Below are positions 47,321-55,854 of a DNA stretch of 64,000 bases, in pieces. Origin of the DNA: Microlunatus phosphovorus NM-1 (GTDB taxonomy: Bacteria; Actinomycetota; Actinomycetes; Propionibacteriales; Propionibacteriaceae). The stretch lies in contig NC_015635.1 in NCBI RefSeq assembly GCF_000270245.1, positions 1,674,001-1,738,000 on the forward strand, given 5' to 3'. Below the pieces are notes generated by a model, which saw only the letters and a list, made by a program, of their open reading frames with translations, had not been told where the DNA came from and did no database searches. Both the position numbers and the translations under genes were made by a program. Position 1 is the first letter of the stretch. The number at the start of each line of letters is the position of its first letter.

Positions 47321-48093
47321 AGCCAGACCGCACACAGGTGATGCCGGGCGGCACTACGGTGCAGCCACTGCCACCGCCCCAGAGCAAGCCGCGGTCGCGC
47401 ACCGTCATGATCGCGGTGATCAGCGTGCTTGCGGTGCTCGCGGTGTTGATCGCGGGCGACCGGGTGGCGAACGCGGTGGCCCAGAACACGATCGCGAGTG
47501 CTCTGCAATCGGAGCTCTCCACCGCGAGCAAGCCCGAGGTACGGCTCGGCGGATTCCCCTTCGTCACCCAGGCGCTGGGTGGCTCGTTCTCCTCGGCCCA
47601 CGTGACGGCTGACGACGCGACAGTGAGCAGCGGCGACACGACCGTGACGATCGCTCACCTGGACGCCACGCTGACCTCGATCACGGCAACCGACCGCTAC
47701 CAGAACGTCGTTGCCGCTCGGGGCGAGGCGAGTGCGCTGCTCGACTGGTCGAGCGTCTCGTCGCTGGTGGGCCAGCAGATGAGCTACGAGGCCGATGATC
47801 GGATGCGACTGAACTTCAATGTGCCGATCGGCCAGCTCAACATCGAGGGCCACATCACCGGCCGGTTGCAGCTCGATGCCGAGCGGCAGACCATCACCGT
47901 CGCGGATCCGCAGGTCACCGTCGCCAACATCGACGTACCGCAGTCGGTCGTGGAAGCCGTGTCCCGGATCGTGCTGCGGCCGTACACCCTGGGTGACCTG
48001 CCGTACGACATCGAACTGACCGGCCTGACCGCGCAGCCGGACGGGGTGCTGCTGTCGGGCACCGGACAGAACATCCCGCTGCGCGGACAGTGA
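47311..48093 (+). CDS. DUF2993 / LmeA-like lipid-binding protein
   Basis: 260 aa from ATG 47311, the fourth ATG of the repeat. A Pro/Gln-rich cytoplasmic N-terminus is followed by one membrane segment or uncleaved signal (TVMIAVISVLAVLAVLIAGD, about residues 32-51). The DUF2993 pattern then appears: ELSTASKPEVRLGGFPFVTQALGGSFSSAHVTADD... ATLTSITATDRYQNVVA. Relatives (mycobacterial LmeA) bind phosphatidylinositol phosphates and act in lipoglycan synthesis outside the membrane. The role here is inferred from family only. Confidence 0.8.
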
Positions 48094-48111
48094 TCAATCA
48101 GTCACTACTGT

Positions 48112-49452
48112 GTGCGGGTGACCAGTCGTCTCGTCTCGCGTCCCTGGCTAACCACTCCGGCAGCTGATCGGATCACCACCACGGTCGACGGTCTGGCAGC
48201 GTGTGACGCCGCCGGTGTCGAGCAGTGGCTCGCCGAGCTGGTAGCGGAGAACCGGCACATCCACGACGAGGTGTGCGTCAACCTCAACCCGGCGACCAAC
48301 CGGATGAACCCGCGCGCCGAGCAGATGCTGGCCTCCGGGCTCGGCTCACGGCCCTCCCTGGGCTATCCGGGTGAGAAGTACGAGATGGGGCTCGAGGCGA
48401 TCGAGCAGATCGAGATCATCGCCGCCGAGTTGGCGGCACGCGTCTTCCACGCCGACTATGCCGAGGTACGGGTCGGGTCGGGCGCACTGGCCAATCTGTA
48501 CGCGTTCATGGCCTGCTGCGAGCCGGGCGAGGCGATCATCGTGCCGCCGCCGGAGATCGCCGGTCACGTGACCCATCACCGGGCCGGTGCGGCTGGTCTT
48601 TATCGGGTGGAGAGCGTGCCCGCGCCGGTCAATCCGGTCGACTACACCGTCGATGTCGATGCCCTCGCCGACCTGGCCCGCGCGGTCCGGCCGAAGCTCA
48701 TCACCATCGGCGGCAGCCTCAACCTCACCCCGCATCCGGTGCCGGCGATCCGAGAGATCGCCGACGAGGTCGGCGCGAAGGTGCTGTTCGACGCTGCCCA
48801 CCTGTGCGGGATGATCGCCGGCGAGGCCTGGCCCAACCCGCTCGACCAAGGTGCTCACCTGATGTCGATGAGCACCTACAAGAGCCTCGGCGGTCCGCCC
48901 GGCGGTCTGCTGCTGGCCAAGGACGCCGAGCTGGCACAGCGGATCGAGGCGATCGCCTACCCGGGATTGACCGCCAACTTCGACGCGGGCAAGACCGCAG
49001 CCCTCGCCCAGACCCTGCTCGACTGGACGGTCGCCGGTCGGGCCTACGCGACCGCCATGATCGAGACTGCCGGTGTGCTGGCCGAGCAGCTGGCGGGCTT
49101 GGGCGTGCCGGTCTTCGCACCCGCAGCGTGTCCCACTCGGTCGCACCAGTTCGCGGTCGAGGCCGCCGGCTACGGTGGCGGTCAGACCGCCGCGGCACGG
49201 CTCCGCCGAGCCAACCTGCTGGCCTGCGGCATCGGACTGCCTCTGCCCGCGGTGGCAGGCGATGTGAACGGTCTGCGACTGGGTACGCCGGAGTTGGCCC
49301 GGCTGGGCATGACCACGGCCGACATGCCGCAGCTGGCCGGCTTCATCGCGCGAGCCTTGGCCGAGGAGCCGGAGCCGATCGCGGCAGAGGTCGCCGCGTG
49401 GCGCGGACAGTTCCGCGAGATCCACTTCACGACCGACAGGCCCGGCTGCTGA
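48112..49452 (+). CDS. serine hydroxymethyltransferase-like PLP enzyme
   Basis: 446 aa; GTG 48112 or GTG 48118 may start it. Fold-type I PLP enzyme with SHMT order: NLNPATNRMNPRAEQMLASGLGSRPSLGYPG, then VRVGSGALANLYAFMA, FDAAHLCGMIAGEAW and the Schiff-base Lys in MSTYKSLGGPPGGLLLA. True SHMT has STHKTLRGPRGG; the Tyr replacing His before the Lys neighbourhood and other changes suggest a paralogue, perhaps a threonine-aldolase-like or alternative hydroxymethyltransferase. It lies 18 nt after the DUF2993 gene and converges with the response regulator. Confidence 0.8.
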   Translation: MRVTSRLVSRPWLTTPAADRITTTVDGLAACDAAGVEQWLAELVAENRHIHDEVCVNLNPATNRMNPRAEQMLASGLGSRPSLGYPGEKYEMGLEAIEQIEIIAAELAARVFHADYAEVRVGSGALANLYAFMACCEPGEAIIVPPPEIAGHVTHHRAGAAGLYRVESVPAPVNPVDYTVDVDALADLARAVRPKLITIGGSLNLTPHPVPAIREIADEVGAKVLFDAAHLCGMIAGEAWPNPLDQGAHLMSMSTYKSLGGPPGGLLLAKDAELAQRIEAIAYPGLTANFDAGKTAALAQTLLDWTVAGRAYATAMIETAGVLAEQLAGLGVPVFAPAACPTRSHQFAVEAAGYGGGQTAAARLRRANLLACGIGLPLPAVAGDVNGLRLGTPELARLGMTTADMPQLAGFIARALAEEPEPIAAEVAAWRGQFREIHFTTDRPGC

Positions 49453-49477
49453 CGCGGGGCCGGGCGGGTCGAGCCGA

Positions 49478-50083
49478 TCAGATCCAACCGCGGTCCCTGG
49501 CCAGCCGGGCTGCTTCGTGACGGTTGGTGACGCCCAGCTTGGTGACCGCGGACGACAGATAGTTGCGGACGGTGCCGACCGACAATGAGGCGTGGGCGGC
49601 GATCTCCTCCACCGGGCTGCCGTCGGCCGCCAGCGCGAGTACGTCGGTCTCGCGCGCGGTCAGCGGGCTGTCGCCGGCCCCGATCGCCTCGGCGGCGAGC
49701 TGGGGATCGACATAGCGACCACCGGTGGCGACCGTGATGATCACCGAGGTCAGCACCTGAGCCGAGACGGTCTTGGGCAGGAAGCCGCGGACGCCGGCCG
49801 CCAGCGCCGTCTTCAGATAGCCCGGGCGACCGTACGACGTCAAGATCACGCATGCGGTGTCGGGGAGGTCTCGGCGAAGCCGTTCGGCGACCGCGATCCC
49901 GTCCAGGCCGGGCATCTGCAGATCGAGCAGCGCCACGTCGGGGCGATGATGTCGAGCGGCGGCCAAGGCCTCGTTGCCGGATGCGGCTACGGCGACGACC
50001 TCGAGCTCGTCCTCCAGGGTGAGCAGGGCAGCCAGGGCGTCTCTGATCAAGGTCTCGTCGTCGGCCAGCAGCACGGTGATCAC
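49478..50083 (-). CDS. NarL/FixJ-type response regulator (DesR-like)
   Basis: 201 aa. The receiver domain has ADDE (residues 7-10), phospho-acceptor Asp54 in VALLDLQMPGLDG, and a switch Lys in FLPKTV. The C-terminal LuxR-type HTH is LTARETDVLALAADGSPVEEIA, then SVGTVRNYLSSAVTKLGV. It overlaps the kinase gene by 4 nt (ATGA). It probably regulates the ABC-2 transporter genes of its own operon, as in LiaRS/DesKR-type modules (inference). Confidence 0.94.
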   Translation of the reverse strand: MITVLLADDETLIRDALAALLTLEDELEVVAVAASGNEALAAARHHRPDVALLDLQMPGLDGIAVAERLRRDLPDTACVILTSYGRPGYLKTALAAGVRGFLPKTVSAQVLTSVIITVATGGRYVDPQLAAEAIGAGDSPLTARETDVLALAADGSPVEEIAAHASLSVGTVRNYLSSAVTKLGVTNRHEAARLARDRGWI

Positions 50084-51246
50084 GGCACTGATACCTCGAC
50101 GGTGAACCGCCCCTGATCCTCGCTGATCACGAGGTCACCCTGCAGCTCCGCCATCCGCTCGCGGATCCCGATCAGACCGTGGCCGGCGGTCGACTGATGA
50201 TGGTCGTCGCCTGTCGTCACTCCGTCGTTGGTGATGATCATCCGCAGCCGGTCCGTGCGCTCGATGGTGATCAGGCATTCGGTCGCGCGGGAGTGCCGGA
50301 TCACATTGGTCACCGCCTCGCGGAGCACCCAGGCAAGACCGGAGATGACCTCCGGCTCGAGCGCATCCGGAGCGGAACCTCGAACCACACAACGAACTCC
50401 GGCGGAGTCCAGCAGCGAACGGGCACCCGCGAGCTCGGTCGCCAGGTCATCGGGACGGTAGCCCTGCACGACGGCTCTCACTTGCTGCCCGGTCTGCTCG
50501 GCGATCGAGCGGACGTCGCTCAGCTGGGTCAAAGCTGCCTCCGAGCGACCGCGGCGGACGAGCTCGCCGGCCAACTCTGTCTTCACCGCGACCGTCGCCA
50601 TGGTCCGCCCGAATAGATCGTGCAGGTCGCGGGCGATTCGCAGCCGCTCCCGGGCGATCGCCAGCTGGGCGGCCGTTTGACGGGCCTCCTCCAGCTCCCA
50701 GATGTTGCGCAACATCCACCCGGTCAGCCAGAACGACAAGGCGAACACGGCGACGATGATGCCGTTGAGGATGCTGAGCTGCAGCAGTAGCTCCAGTGTC
50801 GCGTCGGTCCGCCAGCCGGCCAGCAGTCCGGTCGCACCGCCGAACAGTAGGCCGAGCACCAGACCGGTGAGCGGCCGAACCAGCAGTGCGACCATGCCGA
50901 CCGGTACGGCCACCGCGACCGCCACGGTCGGGAGCCAGATCCTCCCTGGCTCGAGCTGCGCGATCATCACCGTCAGTACGGCCAAGGAGAATGCCAGCCA
51001 CGCCCCGAACACTCGCCAGTCGGTGGTGGTCGGGCGCTGGCGCCGATCGTCCAGTGCCGTCAGTGCTCGACTACACACCACGATGCTGAGGACGGCCTGC
51101 ACGAGTCCGATCAAACCGCCGATGGCTGGTCCGAACCAGGGGAACGCATCGACGTACACCAACGGATGGATCACCAGCAGGCAGTACAGCGAGATCCGGA
51201 TGTAGAGCTCCAGCCGGCGTGCGCTGGCCGGGGCTGTCTGACTCAT
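50080..51246 (-). CDS. membrane histidine kinase (DesK/HisKA_3 type)
   Basis: 388 aa. About five to six membrane helices occupy residues 15-185. The HisKA_3 dimerisation domain has the phospho-His in RIARDLHDLFGRTMATVAVK (about residue 205). The HATPase shows WVLREAVTNVIRHSRATECLI (N box) and GHGLIGIRERMAELQGD (G box). There is no long extracellular sensor, so it may sense membrane state or its partner ABC transporter. It is encoded 47 nt after the permease gene. Confidence 0.93.
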   Translation of the reverse strand: MSQTAPASARRLELYIRISLYCLLVIHPLVYVDAFPWFGPAIGGLIGLVQAVLSIVVCSRALTALDDRRQRPTTTDWRVFGAWLAFSLAVLTVMIAQLEPGRIWLPTVAVAVAVPVGMVALLVRPLTGLVLGLLFGGATGLLAGWRTDATLELLLQLSILNGIIVAVFALSFWLTGWMLRNIWELEEARQTAAQLAIARERLRIARDLHDLFGRTMATVAVKTELAGELVRRGRSEAALTQLSDVRSIAEQTGQQVRAVVQGYRPDDLATELAGARSLLDSAGVRCVVRGSAPDALEPEVISGLAWVLREAVTNVIRHSRATECLITIERTDRLRMIITNDGVTTGDDHHQSTAGHGLIGIRERMAELQGDLVISEDQGRFTVEVSVP

Positions 51247-51293
51247 GAGGCCAACCCTTTCACCTGATCCGATCAGCCGGGTATCCGTGCTGG

Positions 51294-52073
51294 TCAGCGG
51301 CGTGGTTCCCAGCGGAACCGGCGACGGACCAAGAACAGCCCGGCGACGGTCCAGCCGACCAGCACCGCGGCGTCGAGCAGCACGGTCCGCAGCAGCTCGC
51401 TACCGGCGACCGTGTCGCCGGTGATCCTGATCCCGGCCACACCGAGGTAGACCAGATCGACGACCGGGAACATCGGTGTGAGCTGGGCCAAGAGCACAGC
51501 CGGATCCGGCAGCAGGGCCAACGGCAAGGACAGGCCGGAGAACAGCAGCGCGACCATCAGCAACGGCAGCGTGGTCAGCTGCGCGGACTCGACCGTCCGG
51601 GTGAAGACCGTCGAGGCCAACGCGAGCGCCCACCAGGCAGCAGCACCCAGCAGAGCGGCGACCAGCACCAGCAGGGCGTCCCAGCTCGGGCGGTAGTCCA
51701 GCAGCGCGGCGACAGCGGCAAAGCCGAGCAGCAGTTGCACGGCCAGCAGCACGAGCAGCGGCAGCACCATCGCGAGCAGGATCGTCACGGGTCGTGCCGT
51801 GCTGGTGTAGAGCCGCTTCAGATAGTGCTCCTCACGTCGCGCGACGGCCGAGGTCACCAAGGTGTAGTAGACGACGAAGAGCAGCGCAGTGCCGGTGAGC
51901 ATCGCCATCACCAGTGCCGGGAGGCCCGCGCCGGCCGGCATCAACGAGACGAGCGGCACGATCAGCGGTGGGGTGAGCACGGCGATCGAGGTCGCGGTCT
52001 TGTTGCGCAGCAGCAAGGTCGTTTCCGCGCGGGCCAGGGTGAGCGTTCGGCTCAGGTCGTTCGGGGCGGTCAT
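51294..52073 (-). CDS. ABC-2-type transporter permease
   Basis: 259 aa with six hydrophobic helices. The pattern VLTPPLIVPLVSLMPAGAG, LPALVMAMLTGTALLFVVYYTLVTSAVARREEHYLKRLYTS and LPLLMVALLFSGLSLPLALLP matches ABC-2 permeases of drug/lipid/bacitracin-type exporters. Its start overlaps the ATPase stop (ATGA). Cargo unknown; the linked two-component system suggests inducible resistance or envelope-stress export. Confidence 0.9.
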   Translation of the reverse strand: MTAPNDLSRTLTLARAETTLLLRNKTATSIAVLTPPLIVPLVSLMPAGAGLPALVMAMLTGTALLFVVYYTLVTSAVARREEHYLKRLYTSTARPVTILLAMVLPLLVLLAVQLLLGFAAVAALLDYRPSWDALLVLVAALLGAAAWWALALASTVFTRTVESAQLTTLPLLMVALLFSGLSLPLALLPDPAVLLAQLTPMFPVVDLVYLGVAGIRITGDTVAGSELLRTVLLDAAVLVGWTVAGLFLVRRRFRWEPRR

Positions 52074-53080
52074 GCGATCATCTCCGGCTGAGTCTGGTGG
52101 TCGGTGGAGTCGGTAGTGCCCAGGTCGGTCGAGGCGGCGATCTCGAGGAACGCCTGCTCGAGCGATCCGGGCACGACGTGGAGATCGGACAAGCGAATGG
52201 CGTCGCCCGCCCAGGACAACAGCAGCCCGAGTACGCGCTGCGGATCGAAGGTTTCCAGTCGGAGCCGACGATGCCCGGCGTGTTCCTCGGTGTGCAGCGC
52301 CGCTCCGGCGAACCGGGTCAGGCCGGTCTCGTCGATGCCTGTGTCGAGGCTGAAGCTGATCTGACTCGGCTGGGACTTGACGATCTCGGCGAGCGTGCCC
52401 TCCCGGACGATGCGGCCCTCGTGCATGATGCCGATCCGATCGGCCAGCACTTCTGCCTCCTCCAGGTAGTGCGTGGTCAGCACGACCGAGGTCTGCTCGG
52501 CGAGCAGGCCTCGGATCAGCTCCCAGGTCGTCCGCCGGCTCTGTGGATCCAGGCCGGTCGTGGGCTCGTCGAGGAAGATCACCTCGGGCCGGCCCATGAT
52601 CGCCAGGGCGAGATCGAGTCGGCGCTGCTCGCCGCCGGACAGGCTCGCAATGGCGACTGTGCGTCGATGATCGAGACCCACCTGCTGCAGGACGTCCTCG
52701 ACCGGTCGGGGATCGACGAGCAACCGCTGCCAGGTACGGGCCAGCTCGGTGACCGTCAGCGCGCCAGGGAAGCCGGCCTCCTGCAGCATGATGCCGATCC
52801 GTGGCCGCACCAACTGCCGGTCCGCGTACGGGTCATGGCCGAGCAGTTGCACAGTGCCGGCGCTGGGACGGGCGAGTCCTTCGATCACCTCCAGGCTGGA
52901 GGTCTTCCCGGCGCCGTTGGTGCCCAGCAGGGCATACAGCTCACCGCGACGGATCTGTAGGTCGATGCCACGAACGGCCTCGAATCCGGTATCTCGGCCG
53001 CCGCGGCGGCCCTGGCTGGCGTACCGGCGGCGGAGGCCGCGCACGTCCACGGTTAGGTCGGTCCTTGCTGAGAAGGTCAT
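52070..53080 (-). CDS. ABC-2-type transporter ATPase
   Basis: 336 aa from ATG 53080 (an in-frame start at 53101 is possible). Motifs: Walker A LLGTNGAGKTSSLEVIEGL, Q-loop MLQEAGFPGALTVTELAR, signature LSGGEQRRLDLALAI, Walker B VIFLDEPTTGLDP, H-loop LTTHYLEEAEVLADR. The C-terminal ~100 residues form the extra domain typical of DrrA/CcmA-like drug-export ATPases. First gene of the ATPase-permease-kinase-regulator operon. Confidence 0.95.
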   Translation of the reverse strand: MTFSARTDLTVDVRGLRRRYASQGRRGGRDTGFEAVRGIDLQIRRGELYALLGTNGAGKTSSLEVIEGLARPSAGTVQLLGHDPYADRQLVRPRIGIMLQEAGFPGALTVTELARTWQRLLVDPRPVEDVLQQVGLDHRRTVAIASLSGGEQRRLDLALAIMGRPEVIFLDEPTTGLDPQSRRTTWELIRGLLAEQTSVVLTTHYLEEAEVLADRIGIMHEGRIVREGTLAEIVKSQPSQISFSLDTGIDETGLTRFAGAALHTEEHAGHRRLRLETFDPQRVLGLLLSWAGDAIRLSDLHVVPGSLEQAFLEIAASTDLGTTDSTDHQTQPEMIA

Positions 53081-53146
53081 GTCTCCAGGCTCTCCTGCCA
53101 CCTGGCCCGGGTGTAGTGCACGGACTCATGACCTGCGATGAGCTGG

Positions 53147-53332
53147 TCAGCGGCCGACCATGACAGATGTCACCGGTCCTGCTGGTTGGGTGTCGTCGTC
53201 TCCTTCCGGTGATCTGCACCCTGGTGGGTGGTGGCGCGGTGCGGGCTTCTGCTTCGGGTCGGGGGAGTGGGCCGAGGGTTTGCTGACGGCTTGCTCTCCG
53301 AGGAACTGCAGGTACTCATCGAGATCAGCCAC
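53147..53332 (-). CDS. possible small ORF or gene remnant
   Basis: 61 aa from GTG 53332: VADLDEYLQFLGEQAVSKPS, then a Pro-rich tail. AAGGAG lies upstream, inside the half-palindrome at 53345-53367. The first 18 residues look like a real helical protein start, but the rest is low complexity and I recognise no family. It may be the truncated head of a lost gene. No other gene is supported between 53105 and 53376. Confidence 0.25.
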   Translation of the reverse strand: MADLDEYLQFLGEQAVSKPSAHSPDPKQKPAPRHHPPGCRSPEGDDDTQPAGPVTSVMVGR

Positions 53333-53344
53333 GTCGATGAAGCA

Positions 53345-53367
53345 ACCTGCAGCTGCTCCTTCTCGAC
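53345..53367. repeat. half-copy of the 40771-40829 palindrome
   Basis: ACCTG-x2-x2-TGCTCCTTCTCGA aligns with the right arm at 40808-40829, differing mainly in the four middle bases. A short stem, CTGCAGGT (53306-53313) with ACCTGCAG (53345-53352), also forms here. Confidence 0.5.
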
Positions 53368-53376
53368 GACCTGCCC

Positions 53377-54042
53377 TCAGTCGGTGGGGCGGTCGGCGCC
53401 GAGGTCCAGGACCAGGCGGCTGCCGTACGAGGCGGCCTGAACCAGCCGCAGACGCTCCAGAGCAGGGTGCTCGTCCAGCAGGCGTGCGGCGTTGGCCATC
53501 GAGCGCAGCGCGGCGCTCTCGGCTCGGGCCGCCTCCAGCTGGGCCTGGCCGCGCTGACGGGTCGCGATCAGGTCCGCGTACGCCTGGCGAAGATCGTGCG
53601 GCAGGACGATGTCCTTGATCACAACGTCGACGATGGTCATACCGACGGTCTCGCCCGCTCGACGCGCCGCCTCCAGAACCGCTGGGCCGGCATCGCGCCG
53701 CCCGGTGCGGACGACCTCGGACGCCTCCCGGCCGGCCAGCTCATCGCGCAAGGCGATCTGGACGGCCAGGTAGACGACCGACTCCGGGTCGAGAGTCGAG
53801 GTGTACGCGACCGGGTCGGCGACCTGCCAGCGGACGGCGGCGGAGACCTTCACGGTCGCGCCATCGGCGGTGAGGATCTCCTGCGGGGCGATCGTGGTCA
53901 CCCGGGACCGCACATCGACCCGCTCATAGATCGTCCGACGCGTACGCCGGTGCCGACCCGGGCCGAGCACCTCGACAACCTCTCCGTCGCGCACAGCCAG
54001 CACCTGCTCGTGGCGCTCGACCACGATGCTGAACACATTCAT
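53377..54042 (-). CDS. SPFH/Band 7 (slipin-like) protein
   Basis: 221 aa, ATG after GAGAGGAGGAG. The SPFH pattern: VEVLGPGRHRRTRRTIYERVDVRSRVTTIAPQEILTADGATVKVSAAVRWQVADP, VYLAVQIALRDELAG, and VGMTIVDVVIKDIVLPHDLRQAYADLIATRQRGQAQLEAARAES. A final helix is Ala/Glu/Arg-rich. Unlike most stomatins it has no N-terminal membrane helix, so peripheral or cytoplasmic association is likely. No NfeD partner is adjacent. Function in membrane microdomains is inferred from family. Confidence 0.85.
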   Translation of the reverse strand: MNVFSIVVERHEQVLAVRDGEVVEVLGPGRHRRTRRTIYERVDVRSRVTTIAPQEILTADGATVKVSAAVRWQVADPVAYTSTLDPESVVYLAVQIALRDELAGREASEVVRTGRRDAGPAVLEAARRAGETVGMTIVDVVIKDIVLPHDLRQAYADLIATRQRGQAQLEAARAESAALRSMANAARLLDEHPALERLRLVQAASYGSRLVLDLGADRPTD

Positions 54043-54078
54043 TCCCGCTCCTCCTCTCCATCCGATCCGATGCGTCGC

Positions 54079-54192
54079 CTAGTTCTGATGCGCTGAGTTC
54101 TGATGCGCTGCCTGGTGAGGACACCGGCCGTCGACGCACCGAGGCGCGGGGCAGTCCTCGTCGTGCTGACCGAGGGTGCCGCAAAGCGCCAC
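54079..54192 (-). CDS. candidate 37-aa cysteine-rich small protein
   Basis: From GTG 54192: MALCGTLGQHDEDCPAPRC, then VDGRCPHQAAHQNSAHQN. Four Cys (C4, C14, C19, C24) and several His could bind a metal. The frame stays open further upstream through the tRNA-like segment, but with no standard start. Its last codons lie in the 15-bp tandem repeat. No family is recognised and no clear ribosome-binding site is seen. Confidence 0.3.
   Translation of the reverse strand: MALCGTLGQHDEDCPAPRCVDGRCPHQAAHQNSAHQN
54081..54110. repeat. 2 x 15-bp tandem repeat
   Basis: AGTTCTGATGCGCTG occurs twice head to tail (54081-54095, 54096-54110), 40-70 nt upstream of the slipin gene. Confidence 0.85.
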
Positions 54193-54213
54193 GATGGTGA
54201 TGTCGACGGCCGC

Positions 54214-54236
54214 TGCCCAGTGAGGGAGTCGAACCC
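54214..54236 (-). other. tRNA 3'-end-like sequence (remnant)
   Basis: The minus strand reads GGGTTCGACTCCC then TCACTGGGCA, the look of a T-arm and 3' acceptor strand. Upstream, a CAGC/GCTG stem with a 7-nt loop resembles an anticodon arm, but the variable region is too short and no D-arm or matching 5' acceptor exists. It is at most a relic, for example of an integration site. Confidence 0.3.
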
Positions 54237-54245
54237 GTATCAGCT

Positions 54246-55121
54246 TTAGAGGCTGTCACCAGCTCGGGGTACGACGCGGGGAATGTGGGCCGGAAGGCCG
54301 GCCGCACCCCATGAACCCGAGCGCTCGTTTAGCCTAAAGGAACGAGCGACGCTTGGCCACGGGTTTCCCGGCCGACGGCCGATGGCGACCACGCGATGCA
54401 GCGAGTCGGCTAGCGGGAGCAGGTCGGCAGCCTCGTCGCGGAGCGCGTCCAGAGCGTCGTCTTCGCCGGGGTCGAGATCGAGAGCGGCCGTCCAAAGCCG
54501 GCGCTCAGTGGCTGACCAAGCGGGCCGGGTCAGCACCTCGACGTTGTCGAATCCCGCGACGGCGAAGTCGTGCGCCAGATCCAGCCGACGGATGCGCTCG
54601 GGCACTCCGTCAGCCGGCGTCGATGCCTGCCAGGTGGTGATGACCAGCTGACCGCTTGGTCGGAGGATCCGCAGGCTCTCCGTCAGTGCGTCCGGCACAG
54701 ATGCTGCGAACTGGATCGCATCGACACACACCACGGCCGACGCCGACTCATCGGGCAACCCGGTGGTGGTCAGGTCGCCGAGCTGGAACGTGGTCCGGTC
54801 CGCCAGACCGTACGCAACTGCGTCGGCCTCGGCACCACGCAGCGCCACCGAGGAGAAATCCACCCCGACGAGGCGGGCTCCAACGCCACCGATCAGTGAT
54901 AGGCCGTAGCCGCCGCGACCGCAGCCCAACTCCACCAGGGTGTCGTCCAGTCGAAGCGACAGCAATGACTGGATCTCAGCGAGGCCTTCGCCACTCAGGA
55001 AGCCGGTCGCGAACATCTGTTCGGGCAGTCCCAGCTGCTCCCCGACGAATCTTCGCCACTGTGGAGAGCGCTCCAAGACGTCATACCAGCGGTCGAACTC
55101 GGCTGCATCGGGTGTTGGCAT
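54246..55121 (-). CDS. class I SAM-dependent methyltransferase
   Basis: 291 aa. Motif I is DTLVELGCGRGGYGLSLI, the acidic strand RLVGVDFSSVAL, motif II ASAVVCVDAIQFA and motif III LRILRPSGQLVIT. It is a small-molecule (UbiE/Coq5-like) methyltransferase of unknown substrate. The usual domain end (SLHRVVAIGRRP) is followed by ~37 extra residues, and the reading frame ends next to the tRNA-like remnant, so the 3' end may have been altered by a past insertion. Confidence 0.8.
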   Translation of the reverse strand: MPTPDAAEFDRWYDVLERSPQWRRFVGEQLGLPEQMFATGFLSGEGLAEIQSLLSLRLDDTLVELGCGRGGYGLSLIGGVGARLVGVDFSSVALRGAEADAVAYGLADRTTFQLGDLTTTGLPDESASAVVCVDAIQFAASVPDALTESLRILRPSGQLVITTWQASTPADGVPERIRRLDLAHDFAVAGFDNVEVLTRPAWSATERRLWTAALDLDPGEDDALDALRDEAADLLPLADSLHRVVAIGRRPGNPWPSVARSFRLNERSGSWGAAGLPAHIPRVVPRAGDSL

Positions 55122-55154
55122 GGTCGCGCTCCGGAGTCCAGGTTCAAGGGCCGC

Positions 55155-55718
55155 TCAGGCGATGGCGGTGTGCAGGCGAACCTGCTTGATCCGGATCGTC
55201 TCGTCGTCGGAGCCGATCTCGCGGTGGGCGCCGTCGGGTGCCCAGCCGGCATCGGTGAGGAACTTCCGGAGTACGTCGTCATCGGAGCGTAGCCAGTGCC
55301 GTGCCCGGCTGAAGCCGTCGGCACGCAACGTGTCCACGCAGGCGTTGACCAGCCGCGACCCGTGGCCTTGCTCCCGGGCGGCAGGGTCCACGATCAGCTC
55401 ATCGATCGCGCCGTCCTGTGGCTCGTCGGCATCGGGATCCTGGCTGGCGAGGGTGGTCGCCAGTCCCACCACACGACCGTCGGCGACCGCGACGAGGACG
55501 CGACACCGTGCCTCCGGCGGCCTGGTGATGGCGTGGTGCCAGGCGGTGGCCATGCCCTCCAGATCGATCGAGGAGAGCAGCGCTCGGCTGGCCGGATCGC
55601 CGACCTCGCTCCAGGCGCGACGCTGAACCCGAGCTATGTCCCAGGACTCGGCGGGCAGTGCGAGCCGCACCGAGTCGGCGTACTGGCCGGCTGTCGCGTG
55701 TGAGTTTTCGGTGACCAC
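55155..55718 (-). CDS. GNAT-family N-acetyltransferase
   Basis: 187 aa from GTG 55718, chosen because a TANNNT element lies 8 nt upstream; an in-frame ATG at 55754 precedes that element. GNAT blocks: ARVQRRAWSEV, VADGRVVGLATTL, DELIVDPAAREQGHGSRLVNACVDTL (acetyl-CoA loop) and FLTDAGWAPDGAHREIG. Substrate unknown. It is 33 nt upstream of the methyltransferase on the same strand. Confidence 0.85.
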   Translation of the reverse strand: MVTENSHATAGQYADSVRLALPAESWDIARVQRRAWSEVGDPASRALLSSIDLEGMATAWHHAITRPPEARCRVLVAVADGRVVGLATTLASQDPDADEPQDGAIDELIVDPAAREQGHGSRLVNACVDTLRADGFSRARHWLRSDDDVLRKFLTDAGWAPDGAHREIGSDDETIRIKQVRLHTAIA

Positions 55719-55726
55719 GGGAGCCG

Positions 55727-55732
55727 ATGCTA
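55727..55732 (-). promoter_or_regulatory. -10 element, GNAT gene
   Basis: TAGCAT on the minus strand lies 8 nt before GTG 55718, consistent with a leaderless or near-leaderless message. Confidence 0.4.
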
Positions 55733-55808
55733 TCTCGCCCGAAATGTGACCCACGTCACACCTCTGGGATTAGGCAATTAATGGGTACACCGTCCATGAT
55801 TAAGGGCA

Positions 55809-55854
55809 GAAGTCCGCGGTTACCTGAACCCCCGAGCAGGCAACCGCGGACTTC
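55809..55854. repeat. 18-position hairpin in a divergent intergenic region
   Basis: The left arm GAAGTCCGCGGTTACCTG (55809-55826) and right arm CAGGCAACCGCGGACTTC (55837-55854) pair with a single A-C mismatch around a 10-nt loop. The genes on both sides point away from it, so it is not an ordinary terminator for either. Its surroundings (55770-55808) are unusually AT-rich for this genome. Confidence 0.8.

Noticed and set aside
54214-54300. Candidate tRNA gene on the minus strand with a CTCTAAA anticodon-like loop
   Set aside because: No D-arm, T-stem of only three good pairs, short variable region and poor acceptor pairing; kept only as a remnant.
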